12,892 bases of DNA from the NCBI GenBank assembly GCA_041907145.1, contig JAYRHW010000233.1, positions 1 through 12,892 of the forward strand, given 5' to 3'. This stretch comes from JAFLCA01 sp041907145 (GTDB taxonomy: Bacteria; Bdellovibrionota_C; UBA2361; JAFLCA01). Each line of letters starts with the position of its first letter. The first letter of the stretch is position 1. This document shows, in pieces, positions 1 through 6,785 of the stretch. The notes below the pieces were generated by a model. That model saw only the letters and a list, made by a program, of their open reading frames with translations. It was not told the DNA's origin and searched no databases. Position numbers and translations under genes: made by a program.

Positions 1-833
1 CGATGCCGGCCCGTATAGGTGTTCTTAGCCAAGTTATCTTCGAGCATGCGCAATGCCGAAGCTGAACTATCGACTGATACAACCTCTGAAGCGCCTCCCG
101 CCAAGGCGTAAAGCGAAAAGCCTCCGGTATAGGAGAAGCAATTCAAGACAGCGCGCTTCGCAGATAATCTGCCAAGAAGAGCTCGGTTGTCCCGCTGATC
201 GAGGAAGAAACCGGTCTTTTGCCCCTGCTCCCAATCGACGGAAAACGTCAGTCCATTTTCTGTAAACTCTGCTGGCCCCGGCTTGCCCCAAAGATAGGTT
301 CCCGGCCCAGTATTCAGCTTGCTCTCTTCATCTTTGTTGAGATCTTTGCTCTTATCAAAAATTGCCTGCAACCTGCTGCCCAGCGCTCTCTGCAATCCGG
401 CCACAACGAACTCCGCACAGCGCGCCATGCCCGCGCTGTGAAACTGCAGCACTGCCGTGCCGCCATAGAGATCAACAATGAGCCCCGGCAGGTTATCCCC
501 CTCGGCATTTACCAGTCGAAAGGCAGTTGTAGATTCGGAATGCAAAAGCCCCAGCGTCCGGCGCAAAGCCACAGCTTCGGCCACTCGCTGAGGGATCGCT
601 TCTTCGTCGGTGAAGGACTCATTCCAGGAGAGAATTTTGACCGCGATACTCGCTGTTCCGTAATGCCCCCTCCCCAAAATATCGCCCCCGGCGGAACGGA
701 CTTCGACCAAATCCCCATCGTTGGGCTTTCCTTGCATACGCTCGATGGCGCCGCTAAAAACCCAGGGGTGGCGGCGAAGCAGCGAAACCTCACGGCCCTT
801 CTTCAGCTGAATCTGTGGAATTCCCGATGACAT
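1..833 (-). CDS. RlmI-type class I SAM-dependent 23S rRNA (cytosine-C5) methyltransferase, 3' end cut off by window edge
   Basis: The minus-strand frame opens at 833 and stays open to base 1, giving 277 codons without a stop; the C-terminal part lies outside the window. Residues 8-70 look like the N-terminal PUA RNA-binding domain (KKGREVSLLRRHPWVFSGAI at 11-30). Then come the RlmI-family segments RLVNAEGDNLPGLIVDLY (106-123) and GQKTGFFLDQRDNR (204-217). The start of the Rossmann methyltransferase fold follows, with SAM motif I in NCFSYTGGFSLYA (231-243) and the motif II acidic strand VVSVDSS (251-257). The catalytic cysteine region would lie beyond the edge. In this family E. coli RlmI methylates C1962 of 23S rRNA; the exact target here is inferred. 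An AGGAG lies 10 bases before the ATG. The gene is divergent from the rhomboid gene, 60 bp apart. Confidence 0.9.
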   Translation of the reverse strand, partial: MSSGIPQIQLKKGREVSLLRRHPWVFSGAIERMQGKPNDGDLVEVRSAGGDILGRGHYGTASIAVKILSWNESFTDEEAIPQRVAEAVALRRTLGLLHSESTTAFRLVNAEGDNLPGLIVDLYGGTAVLQFHSAGMARCAEFVVAGLQRALGSRLQAIFDKSKDLNKDEESKLNTGPGTYLWGKPGPAEFTENGLTFSVDWEQGQKTGFFLDQRDNRALLGRLSAKRAVLNCFSYTGGFSLYALAGGASEVVSVDSSASALRMLEDNLAKNTYTGRH

Positions 834-858
834 AGCAGCATTACTCCTGAAGCACCGG

Positions 859-887
859 TTGTATCACAATTATGAAGGCACTACACT
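859..887 (+). promoter_or_regulatory. Candidate promoter of the rhomboid gene (possible leaderless mRNA)
   Basis: TTGTAT (859-864) and TACACT (882-887) are separated by 17 bases. The -10-like box ends 6 bases before the ATG at 894, so transcription would start at about the first base of the start codon. No Shine-Dalgarno sequence precedes this ATG. Both hexamers are imperfect matches to the sigma-70 consensus. Confidence 0.35.
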
Positions 888-893
888 CTCCGC

Positions 894-1586
894 ATGTTCA
901 TACCTCTGGGGGATGATAATTCGAGGCGCCGAACGTTTCCGTTCATCGTGCTGTTGATTATCGGGCTGAATGCGGTTGTTTGGATGCTGCAGCTAAAGGG
1001 CGGCGAGGCCTTTACCTATGCTTTCAGCACCGTTCCCTACGAGATTACCCATAAGGTCGACCTTGCATCGACGGTGCGGCTTAATCTTGGCAATGAAGTA
1101 ATTAAAATCCACCATTTCCGCGGCCCCGATCCTATTTATCTGACCTTGCTGTTCTCGATGTTCATGCACGGCTCATGGATGCATATCATCGGCAATATGC
1201 TGTACCTCTGGATCTTCGGTGATCAAATCGAAGATTTAATGGGCCACCTGCGCTTTGCCCTCTTCTATCTTCTGTGCGGCGTTGCAGCCAGCGCGGCGCA
1301 TATCTACAGCGATCCGAATTCCATGCTGCCGAGCCTCGGAGCCTCGGGGGCAATTGCCGGAGTTCTCGGCGCGTACCTCATCACGAATCCCGGCAATCGT
1401 GTCCGCGTACTCGTGTTTCGCGATATCGTAATCTTGCCTGCATCGGTGGTTTTAGGTTTTTGGATAGTGCTGCAAATTATGGGACAAGCGCAGTCCCAGG
1501 TCCAAAGCGGCGGAGTCGCATACATGGCGCATATTGGAGGATTCTTTGCTGGAATTCTGTTGCTGCCGATTCTCCGTCGCCGCTAG
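894..1586 (+). CDS. Rhomboid family intramembrane serine protease
   Basis: This 230-residue polytopic membrane protein should cleave transmembrane substrates within the inner membrane. The rhomboid signatures are visible. The catalytic serine is Ser151 in LGASGAIAG, the GxSG motif. The partner histidine is His213 in AYMAHIGGFFAG near the end of the last helix. The HxxxN motif of helix 2 is His97 to Asn101 in HGSWMHIIGNMLYLW. Hydrophobic segments lie at about 15-33, 82-108, 119-137, 150-165, 177-197 and 208-227, giving the usual six-helix core. The N-terminus carries the MFIPLGDDN-like start common in bacterial rhomboids. The substrate cannot be told from the sequence. No ribosome binding site is visible, but a -10-like box sits just before the ATG. 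It converges with the HxlR gene 25 bp downstream. Confidence 0.93.
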   Translation: MFIPLGDDNSRRRTFPFIVLLIIGLNAVVWMLQLKGGEAFTYAFSTVPYEITHKVDLASTVRLNLGNEVIKIHHFRGPDPIYLTLLFSMFMHGSWMHIIGNMLYLWIFGDQIEDLMGHLRFALFYLLCGVAASAAHIYSDPNSMLPSLGASGAIAGVLGAYLITNPGNRVRVLVFRDIVILPASVVLGFWIVLQIMGQAQSQVQSGGVAYMAHIGGFFAGILLLPILRRR

Positions 1587-1611
1587 TGTTGCTTTCCAAA
1601 AGCGGCACTCA

Positions 1612-1953
1612 TTAGGGCTTGGTTGCAGGTTCTCTAAACTCGTTAGTTCCCCAGCTCACAAGCGCTCGTAGAACAGGCTTCAATGTCTCCCCATACACAG
1701 TGAAGGAATATTCCACCTTGGGCGGCACTTCAGGATAGACCTTACGCGCAATCAATCCGTCACCCTCGAGTTCTCTAAGCTGCTGAATGAGCATCTTCTC
1801 GGATACCTCCGGTATTGCGCGGCGAATTTCCCCGTATCGTCTTGTTCCTTCGATGAGATGCCACAGAATAACAAGCTTCCATTTGCCGCCTATGACCGCC
1901 ATTGCTCCTTCGATGGGACACTTCCCGATGCATTCCTTGCGTTTACGCGACAT
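1612..1953 (-). CDS. HxlR-family winged-helix transcriptional regulator
   Basis: The 113-residue product has the full HxlR-type winged helix: CPIEGAMAVIGGKWKLVILWHL (12-33), then GTRRYGEIRRAIPEVSEKMLIQQLRELEGDGLIAR (36-70) and the wing KVYPEVPPKVEYSFTVYG. Cys12 directly before Pro-Ile-Glu is the conserved family cysteine that acts as a redox or electrophile sensor in studied members such as YodB and HypR; Cys8 lies close by. Such proteins usually bind as dimers to palindromes next to their own gene and an adjacent target gene. GGAG lies 6 bases before the ATG. The divergent pirin gene is the obvious candidate target; the inducer is not deducible. Confidence 0.93.
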   Translation of the reverse strand: MSRKRKECIGKCPIEGAMAVIGGKWKLVILWHLIEGTRRYGEIRRAIPEVSEKMLIQQLRELEGDGLIARKVYPEVPPKVEYSFTVYGETLKPVLRALVSWGTNEFREPATKP

Positions 1954-1974
1954 ACGAATCTCCGACCACCATCG

Positions 1975-2007
1975 AGTATACTAACTTTTTGGTAAGTACC
2001 ATACCAA
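1975..2007. promoter_or_regulatory. Probable HxlR operator between the HxlR and pirin genes
   Basis: Two overlapping dyads are present. TACTAAC (1979-1985) faces GTAAGTA (1992-1998) across 6 bases, with one mismatched pair. TTGGTA (1989-1994) faces TACCAA (2002-2007) across 7 bases, perfectly. On the minus strand the good -10 box TATACT (complement of 1975-1980) overlaps the first dyad, 22 bases before the regulator's start codon. A repressor bound here would block its own gene and could control the divergent pirin gene. That HxlR is the binder is inferred from position. Confidence 0.5.
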
Positions 2008-2143
2008 TCTGTCCGTACTTGATTATTGCACTGTGGATGCTTAGTTTAGAAGAGTAGATAACAGTACAGTTCAAATGTAGCGACGAAGACCACTTGGTGG
2101 GGAGCTCCAAATCAGTTACGGCAGCAAATTTTACGGAGGGCCT

Positions 2144-2839
2144 ATGAAATCGATACGCAAATCAGAAGCACGGGGAAAGGTCGTATGGGGCGGGCTTACC
2201 AGCCATCACAGCTTTTCCTTTGGCGACTACTACGATCCGAACTTCATGGGCTACCGGGCGCTGCGCGTCATCAATGATGACACGCTTCAAGGGGGAATGG
2301 GCTTTCCTCCCCACCCGCATCGAGACATGGAGATTGTAAGTTATGTGGTCGATGGAGCACTGGAGCACAAAGACAGCATGGGCAACGCTTCAGTGATTCG
2401 TCCGGGTGAAGTTCAGCGCATGACAGCCGGAACCGGGGTGACACATAGCGAATTCAATCCTTCTAAAACAGAAGGTGCGCGATTGCTGCAGATATGGATC
2501 GTGCCCGAAAGGCGCGGTATCGAGCCCGGATACGAACAGAAGTCCGTAAGTTTATCCGATGCCGGCCTGATTCAAATCGCAGGGAAAAGCCCGAGTTCCA
2601 AGACTGCGGTTCATATCAATCAGGATGCAGGGATTTTTGCAGCAAAGCTTACAGACAGCGCCGCAGTGACACTGCCCCTGCAAAAGGATCGCTTCGGCTG
2701 GGTACAGGTTATCGACGGAGACCTCGAAGTTGATGGCACCAAGCTTGGGGCAGGAGATGGTTTGGCACTTTCAGAGCTTGAGAACCCGAAAGCCAGCGCT
2801 CAGGGTTCGGCGCACTTCTTGTTCTTTGACCTGGCCTAA
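2144..2839 (+). CDS. Pirin family protein (bicupin)
   Basis: This 231-residue protein is a typical pirin. The N-terminal cupin includes SHHSFSFGDYYDP (20-32), MGYRALRVINDD (35-46) and GFPPHPHRDMEIVSYVVDG (53-71), followed by IRPGEVQRMTAGTGVTHSEFNP (85-106). His57, His59, His101 and Glu103 correspond to the iron-binding His56, His58, His101 and Glu103 of human pirin, so the metal site looks intact. The C-terminal cupin (about 130-231) lacks such a set, as usual. Bacterial pirins include quercetin 2,3-dioxygenases (E. coli YhaK/YhhW relatives) and redox-responsive proteins of unknown role; the substrate cannot be assigned. GGAGG lies 5 bases before the ATG. Divergence from a HxlR regulator suggests induction by electrophiles or oxidants. 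Confidence 0.92.
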   Translation: MKSIRKSEARGKVVWGGLTSHHSFSFGDYYDPNFMGYRALRVINDDTLQGGMGFPPHPHRDMEIVSYVVDGALEHKDSMGNASVIRPGEVQRMTAGTGVTHSEFNPSKTEGARLLQIWIVPERRGIEPGYEQKSVSLSDAGLIQIAGKSPSSKTAVHINQDAGIFAAKLTDSAAVTLPLQKDRFGWVQVIDGDLEVDGTKLGAGDGLALSELENPKASAQGSAHFLFFDLA

Positions 2840-2850
2840 ACAGCTTCCCA

Positions 2851-2893
2851 TTGAGGATTTATGGGCAAAATGCTTACATTAGCCCATAACCTC
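2851..2893 (+). promoter_or_regulatory. Inverted repeat across the candidate purEK promoter
   Basis: TTATGGGC (2859-2866) and GCCCATAA (2882-2889) form a perfect 8-bp inverted repeat with a 15-base spacer. Outside them GAGG (2853-2856) and CCTC (2890-2893) extend the pairing past a 2-base bulge on the left. TTGAGG (2851-2856) and TACATT (2875-2880), 18 bases apart, fit a sigma-70-like promoter, so the dyad covers the spacer and -10 as a repressor site would. No T tract follows, so a terminator for the pirin gene is less likely. It could also act as an RNA hairpin. Confidence 0.4.
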
Positions 2894-2907
2894 GATGGGA
2901 ATTTTCC

Positions 2908-3453
2908 ATGCCCCGTAAATCGCATAAATCCAATAAATCTCTTAAACGTACGGTAAAAACCGTTCCACTCGTCGGAATTATCATGGGCTCCAAGTCAGAT
3001 TGGGAGACCATGCAGCACTGCGCTGAAATGCTTAGCACCCTAGGTATTTCTCATGAAGTTCGTGTCGTTTCAGCCCATCGAACGCCTGACCTACTCTTTA
3101 GCTACGCCGAAGATGCGTCCCTGAGAGGCCTGGAAGTAATTATTGCAGGAGCGGGCGGAGCAGCGCACCTACCCGGTATGACGGCAGCAAAATGTACGCT
3201 CCCCGTACTCGGTGTTCCAATTGAATCAAAGGCACTCAAAGGACTCGACTCCTTGTTGTCCATCGCACAGATGCCTGCCGGCATTCCCGTGGGCACCTTG
3301 GCAATCGGAAAAGCCGGAGCCACCAATGCAGCCTTGCTTGCTGCTGCGATTATAGCAAACAAGCACAGCCGTTTTCGCGCTCCGCTGCAGGCCTTCCGAA
3401 AAACCCAGACCAAGAAAGTTCTCAAGACTCCCGACCCTCGCAAGGGTAAGTAG
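2908..3453 (+). CDS. purE: N5-carboxyaminoimidazole ribonucleotide mutase (PurE, class I)
   Basis: PurE converts N5-CAIR to CAIR in de novo purine synthesis, acting after PurK. The 181-residue protein shows the family motifs in order: VGIIMGSKSDW (22-32), the phosphate and ribose contact loop; VVSAHRTP (53-60), with the catalytic-site histidine His57; IAGAGGAAHLPGM (79-91); GVPIESKALKGLDSLLSIAQMP (102-123); and GIPVGTLAIGKAGATNAALLA (125-145). Pairing with purK supports the class I (mutase) type. There is a Lys/Arg-rich 18-residue N-terminal extension before the conserved core and a basic tail (about 162-181); neither is needed for the fold. No strong ribosome binding site precedes the ATG. 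Purine control would be expected through the dyad upstream, which is inference. Confidence 0.96.
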   Translation: MPRKSHKSNKSLKRTVKTVPLVGIIMGSKSDWETMQHCAEMLSTLGISHEVRVVSAHRTPDLLFSYAEDASLRGLEVIIAGAGGAAHLPGMTAAKCTLPVLGVPIESKALKGLDSLLSIAQMPAGIPVGTLAIGKAGATNAALLAAAIIANKHSRFRAPLQAFRKTQTKKVLKTPDPRKGK

Positions 3454-3456
3454 ATC

Positions 3457-4557
3457 ATGGGCGCTACCATCGGCATACTCGGCGCTGGACAGCTCGGGCG
3501 CATGTTGGCCATCGCCGGACGCCGGTTGGGCTTTAATTTTCGTTTTCTCGACCCGGCCAAGGAGTCTCCCTGTGTGGGGCTCGGTGAGATCCTTCAAGCC
3601 CCGTTCGACGACCAGAAGGCACTCGAGAATTTCAGTCAGGGACTATCACTGGTCACCTACGAATTCGAAAACGTCCCGGCCGCGGCACTAGAGACCCTAT
3701 CAACGTCCCTGCCGGTGCGCCCCGGAATACGAGCACTGGAAGTTTCCCAAGATCGGCTATCGGAGAAGAATCTATGCCGCGAGCTCGGAACGCCGACTGC
3801 CCGATATGCTGCAGTGGAGAGCCGCGCCGAGCTTGCTGCGGCGCTAGACGACATCGGATTTCCTGCGGTGCTCAAAACCAGGCGATTTGGTTACGACGGC
3901 AAGGGGCAGTTCGTGCTCAAAACTACAACAGATATCGACCCGGCCTGGAACTTACTCGGAGGCCAGGCGCTGATTCTGGAATCTTGGGTGCCCTTTTCTC
4001 GCGAAGTATCCATCATTTCAGTACGCTCGCTGAACGGGGAAATTACCTACTACCCGTTGGTAGAAAATGAGCATCGACTGGGAATTTTACGCGTATCAAC
4101 CGCACCCACTGCGAGCTCCCCCGAGCTGGAAGACCAGGCACAGGCCATCGCAAGAAGGACGCTCGAAGCGCTGAACTACGTCGGCGTACTCGCTATCGAG
4201 CTTTTTGAGGTGCAAGGCGGCCTGATTTTCAATGAGATGGCCCCGCGAGTGCACAACTCAGGGCATTGGACCATCGATGGAGCGACTTGCAGCCAGTTTG
4301 AAAACCATATACGGGCCGTTTCCGGCCTCCCGCTCGGACCTAGCGATGTCCGCGGGTTTAGCCGAATGTTTAATTTTATCGGGCGAGTCCCAGCGATTGA
4401 GAAGCTGGAAGCAATTCCAGGCTGCCATGTGCATCTCTACGGCAAGTCCGAGCGCAAGGGACGCAAGGTTGGGCACTGCACCTTGGTTGCAAGCAGCAAG
4501 AGCGAACTTGATGCCCTTTCGCCCGCAATAGCGGCGCTGATCAATGACGACGGTTAA
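3457..4557 (+). CDS. purK: N5-carboxyaminoimidazole ribonucleotide synthase (PurK)
   Basis: PurK uses ATP and bicarbonate to turn AIR into N5-CAIR, which PurE then rearranges. The 366-residue length is normal. Visible motifs are the N-terminal GILGAGQLGRML (6-17), TYEFENVP (67-74), the ATP-grasp strand and loop LKTRRFGYDGKGQ (139-151), ESWVPFSREVSII (175-187) with the acidic ATP contacts, and NEMAPRVHNSGHWTIDGA (259-276) for metal and substrate. The C-terminal YGKSERKGRKVGH (328-340) is the usual PurK tail. The ATG lies 3 bases after the purE stop, with the AAGGGTAAG of the purE end as a probable ribosome binding site, so the pair is translationally coupled. Its stop codon overlaps the stop of the convergent downstream gene. 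Confidence 0.97.
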   Translation: MGATIGILGAGQLGRMLAIAGRRLGFNFRFLDPAKESPCVGLGEILQAPFDDQKALENFSQGLSLVTYEFENVPAAALETLSTSLPVRPGIRALEVSQDRLSEKNLCRELGTPTARYAAVESRAELAAALDDIGFPAVLKTRRFGYDGKGQFVLKTTTDIDPAWNLLGGQALILESWVPFSREVSIISVRSLNGEITYYPLVENEHRLGILRVSTAPTASSPELEDQAQAIARRTLEALNYVGVLAIELFEVQGGLIFNEMAPRVHNSGHWTIDGATCSQFENHIRAVSGLPLGPSDVRGFSRMFNFIGRVPAIEKLEAIPGCHVHLYGKSERKGRKVGHCTLVASSKSELDALSPAIAALINDDG

Positions 4558-5891
4558 TCGACTCGTTCTGCCGGCGTATCAATCACATAGCTCTTATAGC
4601 AGCCGGCTCTCAAACGAGCGCGCACGGTAAGCCCCGCAGGGTAGCGCCCACCTGGCTTCTTGAATATGGCGAAGGTGCGAGCATTTGGGTTGCTTGAATC
4701 GTAGGAAATGGCAGCGCGCTCGACGAAATTTCCCTGGGGGTCTAGTATCACGACCTCGACAATCTTTCCCGTAAACTCCTGAGGCCAGAGCACACGCAAT
4801 AGTCCCGAGTTCTCCCCCTTCGGCTTCCACAAAAACTTGTCCGTTCCGTCGCGGGGATCGCGCACTTCGTCTTCACAGCTCGGGTCCTCCGGATTTGGAT
4901 CGAAGGAATTGATATTGACGTCGTCAACCACGATGCCATCCGGTACCGAAACGGAGCTTTCCTCGGAGGTCACCGGATTGTGAACCAAGAAGCCGCCGCC
5001 ATCGAGCTCGATGGCAATCTCCTGTCCACTAGCCGGGAGAAAATCACCAACGATGAGTTCGCCGGTTCCGGCAAGTGTAGCCTCGGAGATGATTTGCCCG
5101 CGCATATTCACGAACTTTACTGCAGTATCCCCGCTCTCACGTCGCGCCAGGGCGATGAGATCGCCGCCGGTAGCCTGACGCAGCGGCAACGGTCGAATAT
5201 TTCCCTCCGTAAAGCTTGGGACTTTAAATTTCTTTTGCTTGCCAGTCTTGGGATTGAAGAAACTTAACTGAGAGCCGAATCCGTTCGGATTAACGCCAAG
5301 AATTCCAAGCCAGTCTCCGCGCCCCTCGACATTAGCAAAAAACGCGGTTTCTCCGACCTTGCCGAATACGAATTTTTTAACTCCGTTCGGCCCGGGCCTA
5401 CCGCCGTCTGCCTCACGGAAGAAGTCATAGCGAATGCGCCAGTTGAGCTGGACCTCTCCCTCACGCGGCTTGCGAATGAATGCAGCATCGGCAAAGCCGT
5501 TGTTGTTAAAGTCCGCACCAGATAGAAGCGTGTCCTTTTGTGCCCCCAAATATTTAGAGACTGGGGAGCCTCCCTGAGGCACGATGGTCCATAAAACTTT
5601 TTGTCCATCGAGGCTTAAGATGCCTCGCTGCGCGCGGCTTACCGATGACCAGTTACCAAGGATGATATGATTTCCTGCCTGGCCAAGTAGGACCTGAGAC
5701 CCATCAATCAGCACTCCGGATGATGAGTAAGAACTCCAAGAAAGGCTCGAATCACCCTGAATGGAAATTAAGCTGAAGTCCGAGGAGGCATCAGCATCAA
5801 CGTCCGAGCCGGCGAGTGCCTGCGCAATACATACTGAAGGGACAGACCATGCGAGCATGGCTGCCAGTAGATATTTAAATTTAAATGTCAT
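4554..5891 (-). CDS. Secreted FG-GAP/VCBS-like repeat protein of unknown function
   Basis: I do not recognise a named family over the full 445 residues. Residues 1-25 form a Sec signal peptide: Lys4 and Lys6, a hydrophobic core YLLAAMLAW, and a likely cut after CIAQA. The body (about 60-320) holds about five blade-like repeats recalling FG-GAP/VCBS beta-propeller units. The clearest is GADFNNNGFADAAFI (125-139), with the DxNNNGxxD calcium-loop pattern at Asp127-Asp135. Weaker copies are ANVEGRGDWLGIL (186-198), RQATGGDLIALA (238-249) and VGDFLPASGQEIAIE (281-295). A C-terminal beta-rich domain (about 350-445) follows. Cys339 and Cys431 are the only cysteines of the mature chain and could form a disulfide. 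A periplasmic or surface binding role is plausible but unproven. No ribosome binding site is evident. Its stop codon overlaps that of purK. Confidence 0.85.
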   Translation of the reverse strand: MTFKFKYLLAAMLAWSVPSVCIAQALAGSDVDADASSDFSLISIQGDSSLSWSSYSSSGVLIDGSQVLLGQAGNHIILGNWSSVSRAQRGILSLDGQKVLWTIVPQGGSPVSKYLGAQKDTLLSGADFNNNGFADAAFIRKPREGEVQLNWRIRYDFFREADGGRPGPNGVKKFVFGKVGETAFFANVEGRGDWLGILGVNPNGFGSQLSFFNPKTGKQKKFKVPSFTEGNIRPLPLRQATGGDLIALARRESGDTAVKFVNMRGQIISEATLAGTGELIVGDFLPASGQEIAIELDGGGFLVHNPVTSEESSVSVPDGIVVDDVNINSFDPNPEDPSCEDEVRDPRDGTDKFLWKPKGENSGLLRVLWPQEFTGKIVEVVILDPQGNFVERAAISYDSSNPNARTFAIFKKPGGRYPAGLTVRARLRAGCYKSYVIDTPAERVD

Positions 5892-6276
5892 GTTCAGGCG
5901 CTTGATTCCGGGTTAACTCTGTCTGCTTTCAGTATCGGTTGCGAAGAGAAAACGGACGAGGGCGTGTTTCTGCGACCACCGCCATATGACTGAAACTGCA
6001 ATCTCCCAGCCATTCGCACAGCCCAGCGGATTCACTAAGAAAGATGTTAGTTATCAGACAATTAGCGAGCCAACTGGTCTAATTTCTTGTGCAATTTTCT
6101 CAAGCGCTGTCGTTTCATAGGAGACGTACTTCTTAGATTTCTGGTTTTCTACGCAGATAATGCAGGGTAGAGGCGGACAGTGACATTCATTGCGGTGCCA
6201 GATACACCTCGATGGCACAGCACTTGCATTTTATTGGTATTGGTTGCTAAGGGGTTGATATAAGGAGCTAAGTGCT
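5892..6276. other. Intergenic stretch of 385 bases without a recognised gene
   Basis: No open frame here resembles a known protein, and I see no tRNA or recognisable RNA family. The left end must carry the promoter of the minus-strand secreted-protein gene, but I find no convincing -35/-10 pair. The one notable structure is the inverted repeat at 6191-6222, described separately. A weaker AATTAG...CTAATT repeat lies at about 6060-6084. Confidence 0.5.
6191..6222. repeat. Inverted repeat, 10-bp arms with one mismatch
   Basis: TGCGGTGCCA (6191-6200) and TGGCACAGCA (6213-6222) pair with one mismatch around a 12-base loop. The bases after it (CTTGCATTTTATT) are T-rich but broken, so an intrinsic terminator on the plus strand is only weakly supported. 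It lies 54 bases before the candidate small ORF at 6277 and could equally be an operator. Confidence 0.4.
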
Positions 6277-6378
6277 ATGACCCGAGAAGATGTATATTCA
6301 GGATGCAGGTTGTGCGGCCGTTGTTTTCCAGCCGCCTCTTGGTGCTCGCTGTTCGTGCTGTATTTAGTACTCTGCTAG
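6277..6378 (+). CDS. Candidate 33-residue cysteine-rich small protein
   Basis: A short frame begins with ATG at 6277 and ends with TAG at 6376-6378. AAGGAG lies 9 bases before the ATG, a better ribosome binding site than several neighbouring genes have. The product has a short polar start, then CRLCGRC (10-16), a closely spaced Cys-x2-Cys-x2-Cys, further cysteines at 23 and 33, and a hydrophobic tail (about 24-32) long enough only for a short membrane segment. It matches no family I know. It ends 4 bases before the stop of the convergent 132-residue gene. Short frames with a decent ribosome binding site also arise by chance, so this stays tentative. Confidence 0.25.
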   Translation: MTREDVYSGCRLCGRCFPAASWCSLFVLYLVLC

Positions 6379-6382
6379 ACAA

Positions 6383-6781
6383 TCACGAAAGCTCAGAGCT
6401 CTCATCGGGCGCTCTGAGCAATCTCATCAACTTGCCCGCGTCCTTTTCCACCGACTTCGCGGCCAGCAAGGCATAGGAAGTCGAAATATCCTTGAGACCT
6501 TCACTCGCTCGATCGTCGACAGTCATCGCCAAAGCCTTGGCAAAGGCCTGGGTAAAAACTACCAATGAGTTTAGTCCGACCTGATCGGCCTCGGCGGCCC
6601 CAATCAAAAAGGAAGCGATGAACTCCACCCTCTTTCGATAAATTTCACCTTCGTCGACTCCGCGAAGTTCGGGCTCCGACGGTTGCCGCTTATGCTCCAA
6701 AGCAATCTGATCATCGACAGCTTGAAGGGAAGCCAATATTGCCTCCTCAAGCGGGGAAAGTTGTTCCTTTTCTTCGGCCAT
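6383..6781 (-). CDS. Hypothetical acidic, mostly helical 132-residue protein
   Basis: I do not recognise this protein. It has no signal peptide or membrane helix and no cysteine. Its composition (rich in Ala, Glu, Leu, Asp and Ser) predicts a helical cytoplasmic protein, with helices at about 10-32, 43-64, 70-87, 91-108 and 110-123. It lies 77 bases after sufD on the same strand, so co-transcription with suf is possible. However, it has its own candidate promoter (TACATT ending 6 bases before the ATG) and a large inverted repeat upstream, suggesting separate control. No Shine-Dalgarno precedes the ATG, so it may be leaderless. No upstream in-frame start codon is seen. Normal codon use along the whole length supports a real gene. 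Confidence 0.7.
   Translation of the reverse strand: MAEEKEQLSPLEEAILASLQAVDDQIALEHKRQPSEPELRGVDEGEIYRKRVEFIASFLIGAAEADQVGLNSLVVFTQAFAKALAMTVDDRASEGLKDISTSYALLAAKSVEKDAGKLMRLLRAPDESSELS
6391..6419. repeat. Perfect 9-bp inverted repeat in the 3' end of the 132-residue gene
   Basis: GCTCAGAGC (6391-6399) and GCTCTGAGC (6411-6419) pair perfectly around an 11-base loop. It lies inside the last codons of the minus-strand gene and just beyond the stop of the candidate small plus-strand ORF. No real T tract follows on either side (TTTCGTG on the minus strand), so a terminator role is only possible, not shown. Confidence 0.4.
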
Positions 6782-6785
6782 AGAG

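Noticed and set aside
219..830. 203-residue plus-strand open frame
   Set aside because: It is antisense to the RlmI-type gene, which has clear family motifs; the plus-strand product looks like no protein and has no ribosome binding site.
3102..3560. 152-residue minus-strand open frame across purE and purK
   Set aside because: It runs opposite to two well-recognised purine genes and its composition is that of a reverse-complement shadow.
5868..5891. AT-rich palindrome (ATTTAAATTTAAAT) at the start of the secreted-protein gene
   Set aside because: It is explained by the codons for Thr-Phe-Lys-Phe-Lys in the signal peptide and is a low-complexity chance palindrome.
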